DNA of 64,000 bases. It comes from Acetofilamentum sp. Its GTDB lineage: Bacteria > Bacteroidota > Bacteroidia > Bacteroidales > DYOH01. Location: assembly GCA_020720625.1 (NCBI GenBank), contig DYOH01000010.1, positions 1 to 64,000 of the forward strand. Direction: 5' to 3'. Under the pieces are notes generated by a model. That model saw only the letters and a program-made list of their open reading frames with translations, was not told where the DNA came from and made no database searches. Positions within the stretch are counted from its first letter, which is position 1. Each line of letters begins with the position of its first letter. Shown piece after piece: positions 46,971 to 54,574 of the stretch. Made by a program: the position numbers and the translations under genes.

Positions 46971-49208
46971 ATGAAAACAACTAGGCGACAATTCATCAAA
47001 ATTTCAGGTTTAGGAGCTGGAAGTCTGGCACTTGCAACTCCAACCTTTAATCTTTTGAGTGGTAAGCAAAAACCTCAGGATGATATTAAGTCTAAAAGGT
47101 ATCCCAATTATTGTGAGATATGCTTTTGGAACTGTGCAGGCTGGGTGTATACCAACGAAGAAGGAAAAATCTGGAAAATTATCGGTCATGATGATGACCC
47201 AAATTCAAACGGACGTTTTTGTCCTCGCGGAACTGGCGGTGTTGGTTCTTACTACGACGATGATCGTTTAAAGACGCCACTAATTCGATATACAAAAGAG
47301 GATGGTAGTCAGGATTACAGAGAAGCGACTTGGGATGAAGCGCTTGATTTGATCGCCACAAAAGTGAGCGAAATAAAGAACAAGTATGGTGCAGAAAGCA
47401 TTGCCTTGTTTAATCATGGTTCTGCCGGTAAGCATTTTACTCATTTGTTTAGAGCAATGGGATCTTCTAATATCGCTGCGCCTGCCAATGCTCAGTGTAA
47501 AACTCCCCGCGAAAATGCTTTTAAACTGACATTTGGCCACGAATTGCATTCACCAGAACCTTTGGATATACAAAATGCAGATTGCATGGTGCTGATAGGT
47601 TCACATTTAGGCGAGAACATGCATAATGGTCAGGTACAGGAGATGTCGATGCTAATAGAGAGGGGGGGAACCATTATTACCGTGGATCCGAGATATTCTG
47701 TAGTAGCCAGTAAATCAAAGATTTGGTTACCAATTAAACCTTCTACTGATATTGCTTTGTTGTTAGCCTGGATAAATGTGATTATTAACGAAAACCGATA
47801 CGATAAAGAATACATTGAGAAACATGCTCATGGATTCAATGAACTTAAAGAGTACATTCAACCATTTACACCGGAGTGGGCTTCTTTAATTACAACCCTA
47901 GATCCTACCCAAATTGTTTTAGCGGCCCGCGAAATGGCAGCAGCAGCCCCGGCTGTTATTGTTCATCCTGGTCGACATGTTACATGGTATGGTGATGATA
48001 CCCAAAGATTAAGGGCTGTAGCTATTTTAAATGCTCTTTTAGGCAGTTGGGGGCGAAAAGGTGGATTTTTCTTTTCTTCATCGGCCAGCGTCGGAAAACA
48101 TCCGGCCTATAAAGTGCCATATCCCAAACCAAAATGGAGCTGGATGGATATTCGTCCGGGCGATTTTCCTTTGGCAAATACAGGCATTACCAATGTTTTA
48201 GTCGATGGTTCGCATCCTGATTATACAGGTGAAAACAAAATTAAGGCCTGGTTTGTTGTAGGTTCTAACCTGCCAGTTTCTATACCCAACAAACAAAGAA
48301 CTTTAGAGGCAATGGATAACATGGAGTTTATCGTAGTTGTGGATACTATGCCTATGGAAATTACAAGTTATGCCGATGTGGTTCTTCCAGAAGCTACTTA
48401 CCTGGAAAGATACGATATTTTAAGGCTTGCAGAGAATCGATACCCCACAGTTGCGCTCAGGATGCCTGCTGCGGAGCCCAGATGGGAGTCTAAACCAGGA
48501 TGGTGGATGGCAAAACAATTGGGCGATCGTATGGGCCTAAATCAATACTTTGCATTCGAAAGCTACGAAGAAGTGCTCGAGGCTGAACTTAGCAAGCTTG
48601 GAGTTACTTTGGAGCAAATGAAAGAAATTGGGGTTTTGAAACTAGAACGACCTTATGATGATGCATATATGCATGAAGGTGATGAGATTGAATTTGAAAC
48701 ACCAACAGGTAAAATTGAACTACTTTCTACTGAATTGGCCGCTTTAGGTTTTGACCCGTTTCCTAAATACACAGCTCACGCCGAACCTCCGGCAGGTTAT
48801 TATTATCTGAATTATGGCAGGGTGCCAATGCATACTTTTAGTCGTACAAGTAATAACCCAAATCTTAGTGATTTGAAAAAAGAACACGATGTTTGGATAA
48901 ATCCTATTGTGGCAAATGATTGGGGGATAAAAAACGGACAATATATTTGGCTGCAAAATCAAGCCGGCGTAATATCCGATTTTCCGGTAAAAGTAAGAGT
49001 AACCGAAAGAATTCGTTGGGATTCTGTTTTTCTTCCACACGGTTTCGGACATAACAATCCAAAGCTTTCCCGTGCGCATGGAAAAGGTGTGTCTGATACT
49101 CAATTAATCAGTAATGTAATGCACGATCCGATAAATGGAAGTACAGGAATGCGCTTAAATTTTGTAACATTTTTAACAGAAGACCCAAGAAAGGAGACTG
49201 AAGCATGA
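46971..49208 (+). CDS. Molybdopterin oxidoreductase catalytic subunit, PsrA/PhsA type
   Basis: A 745-residue bis-MGD enzyme of the DMSO-reductase superfamily. It has a Tat signal (TTRRQFIKISGLGAGSLALA), so it is exported folded. A [4Fe-4S] site is seen in YCEICFWNCAGW with the last Cys in GRFCPRGTGG. The probable Mo-ligand is Cys176 in ANAQCKTPREN, as in polysulfide and thiosulfate reductases; nitrate reductases carry Asp and DMSO reductases Ser. With the downstream ferredoxin and NrfD-like subunits it forms a PsrABC-type complex that reduces or oxidises a sulfur compound at the outer face of the membrane. Polysulfide, thiosulfate or tetrathionate cannot be told apart here. It overlaps the next gene by four bases. 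Confidence 0.9.
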   Translation: MKTTRRQFIKISGLGAGSLALATPTFNLLSGKQKPQDDIKSKRYPNYCEICFWNCAGWVYTNEEGKIWKIIGHDDDPNSNGRFCPRGTGGVGSYYDDDRLKTPLIRYTKEDGSQDYREATWDEALDLIATKVSEIKNKYGAESIALFNHGSAGKHFTHLFRAMGSSNIAAPANAQCKTPRENAFKLTFGHELHSPEPLDIQNADCMVLIGSHLGENMHNGQVQEMSMLIERGGTIITVDPRYSVVASKSKIWLPIKPSTDIALLLAWINVIINENRYDKEYIEKHAHGFNELKEYIQPFTPEWASLITTLDPTQIVLAAREMAAAAPAVIVHPGRHVTWYGDDTQRLRAVAILNALLGSWGRKGGFFFSSSASVGKHPAYKVPYPKPKWSWMDIRPGDFPLANTGITNVLVDGSHPDYTGENKIKAWFVVGSNLPVSIPNKQRTLEAMDNMEFIVVVDTMPMEITSYADVVLPEATYLERYDILRLAENRYPTVALRMPAAEPRWESKPGWWMAKQLGDRMGLNQYFAFESYEEVLEAELSKLGVTLEQMKEIGVLKLERPYDDAYMHEGDEIEFETPTGKIELLSTELAALGFDPFPKYTAHAEPPAGYYYLNYGRVPMHTFSRTSNNPNLSDLKKEHDVWINPIVANDWGIKNGQYIWLQNQAGVISDFPVKVRVTERIRWDSVFLPHGFGHNNPKLSRAHGKGVSDTQLISNVMHDPINGSTGMRLNFVTFLTEDPRKETEA

Positions 49209-49738
49209 GATACGGAATGGTAATAGATACCATCAAATGTGTTGGATGCACCGATTGTGTGGTGGCATGCCAAACAGAAAATAACGTACCACTTGGATAC
49301 GCCCGTGATTGGGTAGTAGAGGCTGTAGTAGGTACTTATCCCGAATTGCATTTGGAAATTAGAACAGAGAGATGTAATCACTGTATTGATACACCATGCG
49401 TTAGAACTTGCCCAACTGGTGCAAGCCACATTATTGAAGGTGGCATAGTAAAAGTAACTGCTAACGAATGTATTGGATGCGGGGCTTGCATTGAATCTTG
49501 TCCTTACGACGCACGTTATGTGCATCCGAATGGTTATGTAGATAAATGTACTTTCTGCGATCATCGGGTGGCAAATGGGCAGGATCCTGCATGTGTTTCT
49601 GTTTGTCCTACTTATTGTATGCATTTTGGCGATTTGGACGATCCTAATAGCGAAGTTTCTAAACTATTAGCAACCAGAAACAGTAAAGTATTGGCTCCTG
49701 AAGCCGGAACAAAGCCTCAAATATTTTATCTAATTTAA
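49205..49738 (+). CDS. Four-cluster ferredoxin subunit, PsrB type
   Basis: A 177-residue iron-sulfur electron-transfer subunit. Four Cys groups, each for a [4Fe-4S] cluster, are visible: CVGCTDCVVAC, CNHCIDTPCVRTC, CIGCGACIESC and CTFCDHRVANGQDPACVSVC. There is no signal peptide, as usual for subunits that ride out with the Tat-exported catalytic partner. It carries electrons between the NrfD-like membrane subunit and the molybdenum enzyme. ATGA overlap with the upstream gene indicates coupled translation. Confidence 0.95.
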   Translation: MRYGMVIDTIKCVGCTDCVVACQTENNVPLGYARDWVVEAVVGTYPELHLEIRTERCNHCIDTPCVRTCPTGASHIIEGGIVKVTANECIGCGACIESCPYDARYVHPNGYVDKCTFCDHRVANGQDPACVSVCPTYCMHFGDLDDPNSEVSKLLATRNSKVLAPEAGTKPQIFYLI

Positions 49739-49756
49739 TTTATTCTGTTTAATATT

Positions 49757-50770
49757 ATGGAAGAAATAATTGTAAGTGGCAGATCTATACCTCATGTTGA
49801 TCCGATTTTGGATATCTGGGGGCTGCCGATTTCCTTGTATTTATTTTTAGGAGGACTGGCTGCCGGCATTACTATTTTTGCTGCTGTGGTTACTATCTTG
49901 AAGAAAGATGAACAATATTCCACCGCTGCTAAGATTGCTCCGATTATTACTCCTATTGCATTGGCCGTTGGTTTATTATTTTTACTAGTCGACTTGCATC
50001 ATATATTATATGCTTGGCAATTGTTTACTACTATTCGCCTAGACTCTCCAATGTCGTGGGGGGCTTGGACATTGCTCATTATTACGCCATTATCTATTAT
50101 CTGGGTAGCTATGCACATGAAAAGCATTATGCCAATGCTTAATATGGGAGGATGCTGTTTGGGTGTGCTGGGTTTTTTTATTGTTGAGAAAAATGATGGT
50201 AGTCAGGTAAATTGGGAATGGAGATATCCGTTTTTAATTAATTTCGAGAAGTTTGTTATTGCTCAAAAACAAGTTTTTGCATGGATTATGCTAGTACTTG
50301 GATTAGTGGTAGGGGTATATACTGGTATATTGTTATCAGCTTTTAATGCCAGACCTCTTTGGAATACAGCAATCTTAGGCCCATTGTTCCTTACTTCCGG
50401 ATTGTCAACCGGAGCTGCTGCCATTATGTGGCTTTCAAGCGATCATCACGAGGTAAAACTTTTTAGTAAAATCGATTTATTCCTGATTTTAATTGAGTTA
50501 TTTCTTATCGTGCACATGATAATGGGCTTTAGAGCAGGTTCAGAAATTCAGATTTATGCAGCTACTTTTTTCCTTGGTGGAGACTTTACTGTTATTTTCT
50601 GGGTATTCTTTGTTGGTCTTGGATTACTAATCCCATTAGTTTTAGAGTCAATGGAGCTTGTAGGTAAAAAAGTACCGGTAGCTATTGTGGCATTTCTTAT
50701 TCTTTCGGGAGGTTTATTATTCCGAATTATTATGGTTGATGCCGGACAGGTAATTAGATTTTTATACTAA
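49757..50770 (+). CDS. NrfD/PsrC-family membrane quinol subunit
   Basis: A 337-residue protein with eight or nine membrane helices, of the NrfD/PsrC polysulfide-reductase membrane subunit family. The opening DPILDIWGLPISLYLFLGGLAAG is characteristic. It exchanges electrons with menaquinone without haem and passes them to the PsrB-like subunit. Together with the two genes before it this completes a PsrABC operon; the sulfur permease genes follow within 15 bases. No TorD-type assembly chaperone gene is present in the island. Confidence 0.92.
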   Translation: MEEIIVSGRSIPHVDPILDIWGLPISLYLFLGGLAAGITIFAAVVTILKKDEQYSTAAKIAPIITPIALAVGLLFLLVDLHHILYAWQLFTTIRLDSPMSWGAWTLLIITPLSIIWVAMHMKSIMPMLNMGGCCLGVLGFFIVEKNDGSQVNWEWRYPFLINFEKFVIAQKQVFAWIMLVLGLVVGVYTGILLSAFNARPLWNTAILGPLFLTSGLSTGAAAIMWLSSDHHEVKLFSKIDLFLILIELFLIVHMIMGFRAGSEIQIYAATFFLGGDFTVIFWVFFVGLGLLIPLVLESMELVGKKVPVAIVAFLILSGGLLFRIIMVDAGQVIRFLY

Positions 50771-50785
50771 AAAAATTCAATTAGA

Positions 50786-51301
50786 ATGGAAAAAATGAAA
50801 TATATGAACCCATATCTTGCCGGATTTTTTCTTGGCTTGGTATTGCTGGCTGCCTTTTATTTTTCTGCTGAAGGATTAGGTGGTAGTGGCGCTCCCAAAA
50901 GATTGGTTGTGGGGGCTGTAGAGGCCGTTGCTCCAAATCATGCTTATAACAATGAGTTTTATAATAGTTATACTCAAAACGGTGAACGAAATCCATTATC
51001 TAACTGGGTTGTTGTTCAGGTTGTGGGCTTATTGGCCGGTGGTTTTCTTTCGGGAACTTTTAGCGGCAGATTAAAACTAGTTACTGAGCATTCTCCCAAA
51101 ATAACTGCCAAAAGAAGACTATATATGGCTTTAATTGGCGGAATATTGTTTGGAATAGGCTCTCAATTCGGACGAGGATGCACCAGCGGCGCTGCTTTAA
51201 GTGGAATGGCTGTTTTTTCGGCTGCCGGATATCTTACACTGATTGCCATTTTTGGCACGGCCTTTATTGTGGGAAAATTTGTTAAAAAATTATGGATTTA
51301 A
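50786..51301 (+). CDS. YeeE/YedE-family sulfur transport protein, first half
   Basis: A 171-residue membrane protein of the YeeE/YedE (DUF395) family with about four hydrophobic segments. Its only cysteine is in the family motif GSQFGRGCTSGAALSG. Known YeeE/TsuA carries thiosulfate into the cell through a relay of conserved cysteines; full-length proteins have about 350 residues, so this is one half of a split pair with the next gene. An extracytoplasmic loop (residues about 30-75) is unusually long. Context with PsrABC and rhodaneses supports transport of a sulfane-sulfur species. Confidence 0.88.
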   Translation: MEKMKYMNPYLAGFFLGLVLLAAFYFSAEGLGGSGAPKRLVVGAVEAVAPNHAYNNEFYNSYTQNGERNPLSNWVVVQVVGLLAGGFLSGTFSGRLKLVTEHSPKITAKRRLYMALIGGILFGIGSQFGRGCTSGAALSGMAVFSAAGYLTLIAIFGTAFIVGKFVKKLWI

Positions 51302-51318
51302 TAGAGAGGAAATAAATT

Positions 51319-51921
51319 ATGGGACCATTAGTAAAAATGGGAGAGATAGCCGCCGGTTGGGATTTTGTAATTGCATTTATCATCGGAATATTCTTTGGTA
51401 TTGTAATGGAGCAAGCCGGATTTTCATCCAGTAAAAAAATTACCGGATGGATTTATGGATATGATTTTACAGTTATTCGCGTATTTTTCACTGCCGCCAT
51501 TGTAGCCATGATAGGACTAGTTTTTATGCAGTATTTAGGCTGGATAAATTTTGGCGAATTATTTATTAATCCAAGTTATATTTGGTCTATACTATTAGGC
51601 GGAGCCTTAATGGGTGCTGGATTTGCCATTGGTGGATTTTGTCCGGGTACAAGCATTGCGGCGGCTGCAATTGGTAAGATTGATGCCATGGTTTTTGTTT
51701 TGGGCATAATGATTGGAGTATTTATTTTTGCCGAAGGTTTCCCTATTTGGGACGATTTATATACAGCTGCTAATCATGGACCATTATTAATTACCGATTT
51801 ATTAGGTATAAGCAAAGGTGTATGGACATTTATTTTTATTCTGATTGCTTTTGCTACGTTTTGGGGAACTGCCGCACTTAGAAAAAAATACGCGCACAAA
51901 GAGTTGGATTATAATAATTAA
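51319..51921 (+). CDS. YeeE/YedE-family sulfur transport protein, second half
   Basis: A 200-residue membrane protein, the partner of the upstream half. About five hydrophobic segments; the single cysteine is in GFAIGGFCPGTSIAAAAIG, the second family motif. Start is ATG at 51319, preceded by AGAGAGGAAA, one of the few Shine-Dalgarno-like sequences in the window. The two halves probably form a heterodimeric channel with one reactive Cys from each (inference). The first GGC-tailed rhodanese-like gene starts five bases after the stop. Confidence 0.88.
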   Translation: MGPLVKMGEIAAGWDFVIAFIIGIFFGIVMEQAGFSSSKKITGWIYGYDFTVIRVFFTAAIVAMIGLVFMQYLGWINFGELFINPSYIWSILLGGALMGAGFAIGGFCPGTSIAAAAIGKIDAMVFVLGIMIGVFIFAEGFPIWDDLYTAANHGPLLITDLLGISKGVWTFIFILIAFATFWGTAALRKKYAHKELDYNN

Positions 51922-51926
51922 TAGTT

Positions 51927-52589
51927 ATGGAACATAAAAAACAATTGAGAATATATTTGCTCTTAACTGCCGTATTTATGGTATTGGCTATCATCATGTT
52001 TTTCTTGCCTGATAAACGTGTAGATAAAGAGCTTTCTCCCAGAACGCTTATCAAACTTTATAATCATGGCAATGCCTATTATTCTGTTGATAAAGTCGCC
52101 AAAATGATAATTGATGAAAATCCTGCTTTGCAATTGGTTGATGTAAGAAGCGAAGCTGAGTTTGCAGAGTTCTCACTGCCGGGTGCTATTAATATTCCCT
52201 TAGAAAAAATTCTTGAAAAGGATGAGCATAACAATTATGTTTGGAAAGAGTATCTGCGTCCGGAGAAAAAAATTACAGTTTTTTATTCTAACGGCGATTT
52301 AAAAGCTGCACAGGCATGGACATTAGCAACGCGTTTGAGAATGGATAAAGTTTTTATGCTTGAAGGTGGATTAAATAATTGGTTTGATAAAATTATGACT
52401 CCCGAGGCCCCAAAGGCAACTACTGCTACACCCGAAGAATATGCAGCTTATGAATTTCGCAAGATGGCCAAAACATTTTTTGGCAGAGCTAATGCCGGAC
52501 AGGCTGCTTCTATTACTGCGGAAGAAAATGCAAATTCGGCACCGGTGGTTAAGAAGAAAAAGGTTGTGTCGGAAGGCGGAGGTTGTTAA
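51927..52589 (+). CDS. Membrane-anchored rhodanese-like protein lacking the active Cys, with GGC tail
   Basis: A 220-residue protein with an N-terminal membrane anchor (about 8-27) and one periplasmic rhodanese domain (about 50-155: LQLVDVRSEAEFAEFSLPGAINIP). The active-site loop reads TVFYSNGDLKA, with Ser where the catalytic Cys should be, so it cannot form the usual persulfide there. A linker follows, ending PVVKKKKVVSEGGGC. That final residue is the only cysteine in the protein. I infer that the tail Cys, not the domain, carries sulfur or a metal, and the domain may only bind. It lies in the operon after the YeeE halves. Confidence 0.88.
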   Translation: MEHKKQLRIYLLLTAVFMVLAIIMFFLPDKRVDKELSPRTLIKLYNHGNAYYSVDKVAKMIIDENPALQLVDVRSEAEFAEFSLPGAINIPLEKILEKDEHNNYVWKEYLRPEKKITVFYSNGDLKAAQAWTLATRLRMDKVFMLEGGLNNWFDKIMTPEAPKATTATPEEYAAYEFRKMAKTFFGRANAGQAASITAEENANSAPVVKKKKVVSEGGGC

Positions 52590-52597
52590 ACCATAAA

Positions 52598-53263
52598 ATG
52601 GATTTTAAAATGGAAGAAAGAAAAGATTATGGACCAGTTACAATTGGTCATTTAGTTGGAGTAATCATATTCTCACTTATATTACTTATTGGCTTAGTGG
52701 CGTATAATTCAAAATCGCCCAGATATGTACTTAGCCCCGATGAATCGTTGGCTCACATAAGTGCAGAAGCCAAACAACTTGACGCTCCTATGATGGCAGA
52801 GGTTGTAATTTCTAATGATTCTCTTTACAGGATTATAGATTTGCGTTCTCCAAGATTATTTATGAATAAACATATTCCCGGTTCTGTGAACATTCCAATG
52901 GGAAGATTATTCGATAAAGAGTTTGAATCGATTTTTAATCAGCACGAAAGAATCAATATCTTGATTGGCGGCACATCTGCTGAGTCAGCCATAGCTTATA
53001 TGATGCTTAACGACGAGGGCTTTAAAAATATACGATTGGTTTCTTTTGGAGTAGATTTTGTTCTGACTAATATCATTGCAAAATTTGCGCCGCTTAACGG
53101 AAAATACGACGAGGAAAGAAGCATTTATAATTACGCCAAAATCGTGAATGAAACTCCCGGATTTTCTATAGATGCAACTGCTGCACCTGCTTCTGTTGAA
53201 GAGACTTCTGCACCTGTGAAGAAGAAGAAAAGTTCTGGGAATCAAGAATCCGGTGGATGCTAA
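52598..53263 (+). CDS. Second membrane-anchored inactive rhodanese-like protein with GGC tail
   Basis: A protein of about 221 residues with a membrane anchor near the N-terminus (IGHLVGVIIFSLILLIGLVAY) and one rhodanese-like domain (YRIIDLRSPRLFMNKHIPGSVNIP). The loop reads INILIGGTSAESA, with Gly in place of the catalytic Cys. The protein ends PVKKKKSSGNQESGGC and that Cys is again its only one. It is similar in plan, but not near-identical, to the upstream protein. The ORF track starts at TTG 52583, overlapping the previous gene; ATG at 52598 is preferred, and ATG at 52610 is also possible. Confidence 0.85.
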   Translation: MDFKMEERKDYGPVTIGHLVGVIIFSLILLIGLVAYNSKSPRYVLSPDESLAHISAEAKQLDAPMMAEVVISNDSLYRIIDLRSPRLFMNKHIPGSVNIPMGRLFDKEFESIFNQHERINILIGGTSAESAIAYMMLNDEGFKNIRLVSFGVDFVLTNIIAKFAPLNGKYDEERSIYNYAKIVNETPGFSIDATAAPASVEETSAPVKKKKSSGNQESGGC

Positions 53264-53280
53264 ATTCAAAAATTTAAAAA

Positions 53281-54402
53281 ATGAGAAAATTTAATTTTAT
53301 ATTAATTGTATTAATTGCGGGAGTATTTTCATTTTTCGCCTGCAATAATCAGGCTGCTCAGGAAGAAATTGTCGTTGGTCAGACAAATCTTGCCAATGAA
53401 TCGGAGGCTCTTGTTAATTTTCTTGAAAAATCCGGTGATTATATTAACTCAGCCGAATCGCCTTCATTGATTGACGCAAATGATGTGTCTGAAAATGGAA
53501 AAAAATATTTGGTGCTGGATATCCGCATAAACGAAGATTATGTGGCCGGACATATCGATGGTGCGATTAACACTCCTGCGAACGAGGTGCTTCAATATCT
53601 GGAGCTAACTGAGAGTGCGGCTGCTTATGAAAAAGTAGTTATTGCTTGTTATTCTGGTCAGAATGCTAGCTATATTACTTCAGTACTAAGAATGTTGGGA
53701 TACGGAAATGTATATGCCTTGAAATTTGGCATGAGTAGCTGGAATAAAGCCACGGCTTCGCATTGGCTGGAAAATATTTCCAACAAATTTGTAGCCCAAC
53801 TTGAGCAAAATGGAAATCCGAAAAATGCTAAATCGGCTTTGCCTCAGCTGAATACAGAGAGCGCCAATGCTTATGATGTGTTGTATAAGCAGGCATTTAA
53901 AGTGCTCGATGAAGGATTAAATCCGGCTAAAATAAAAGCAGAGGAAGTGTTTGCTGATCCTTCTAAATATTACATTATTAATTACTGGCCATTAGAGCAA
54001 TATGCTGTTGGGCATATTCCTGGTGCTGTTCAGTATCAGCCTAAAAAAACACTTGCAACGTCGCGCGACTTAACTACTTTGCCATCGGATAAACCTATTG
54101 TGGTATATTGCTATACCGGACAAAATGCTGCTTTTGTTACTGCTTTTTTGAGAGTTTTAGGATATGATGCAAAGGTATTATTGTATGGAGCAAATTTTTT
54201 TATGAATGGAAAAATGAAATCTGATCCTATTCTTGGGAATGCTTTCTCGGTAGAGAAAATTAATAATTTTCCGTTAACGGAGGGCGAGGAGCCATCTAAA
54301 ATGGTGGTTAAGGCTGGTTTGGCTTCTCAGAAAGCTGATGAGCCAAAAGCCGGAGTGCCTGTGAAGAAGAAAAAAGAAGTGTCGGAAGCCGGTGGTTGTT
54401 AA
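53281..54402 (+). CDS. Double-rhodanese lipoprotein with KKKK-GGC tail
   Basis: A 373-residue lipoprotein (lipobox FSFFAC, Cys21) with two rhodanese domains at about 55-165 and 215-325. Both active-site loops are intact: VVIACYSGQNAS and IVVYCYTGQNAA. It ends PVKKKKEVSEAGGC. Its four cysteines are exactly the lipid anchor, the two active sites and the tail. It is a paralogue of the - strand protein across the divergent region (shared YYIINYWP and LPSDKPIVVYC-type segments). It is the last gene of the operon, before a strong terminator. It probably takes up and hands on sulfane sulfur at the membrane surface (inference). Confidence 0.9.
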   Translation: MRKFNFILIVLIAGVFSFFACNNQAAQEEIVVGQTNLANESEALVNFLEKSGDYINSAESPSLIDANDVSENGKKYLVLDIRINEDYVAGHIDGAINTPANEVLQYLELTESAAAYEKVVIACYSGQNASYITSVLRMLGYGNVYALKFGMSSWNKATASHWLENISNKFVAQLEQNGNPKNAKSALPQLNTESANAYDVLYKQAFKVLDEGLNPAKIKAEEVFADPSKYYIINYWPLEQYAVGHIPGAVQYQPKKTLATSRDLTTLPSDKPIVVYCYTGQNAAFVTAFLRVLGYDAKVLLYGANFFMNGKMKSDPILGNAFSVEKINNFPLTEGEEPSKMVVKAGLASQKADEPKAGVPVKKKKEVSEAGGC

Positions 54403-54496
54403 GTTCAAACTTAACACGGATTATATCTGCCTGACTTTGGAGATTTCATGCATTAGATAAATTTGATAAATGCAGATGTAAAAATGTTTATTATTT

Positions 54497-54534
54497 AAAA
54501 AAGGCTGAAAGTATTTTCTTTCAGCCTTTTTTTA
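54497..54534. terminator. Bidirectional intrinsic terminator
   Basis: AAAAAAGGCTGAAAG pairs with CTTTCAGCCTTTTTTT around a six-base loop, with T runs on both strands. It ends the sulfur operon and the convergent glutaminyl cyclase operon. Confidence 0.9.
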
Positions 54535-54574
54535 TAATTATTTATTGCATAAGGAAATTTCTTTGGGGAATTTT

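Noticed and set aside
48744-49624. Antisense ORFs of 119 and 174 residues
   Set aside because: They mirror the molybdopterin and ferredoxin genes; the Cys-rich look is the complement of real cluster motifs.
42184-54402. Sulfur island as a horizontally acquired genomic island
   Set aside because: No integrase, tRNA, flanking direct repeat or obvious base-composition change was seen; gene arrangement alone does not show transfer.
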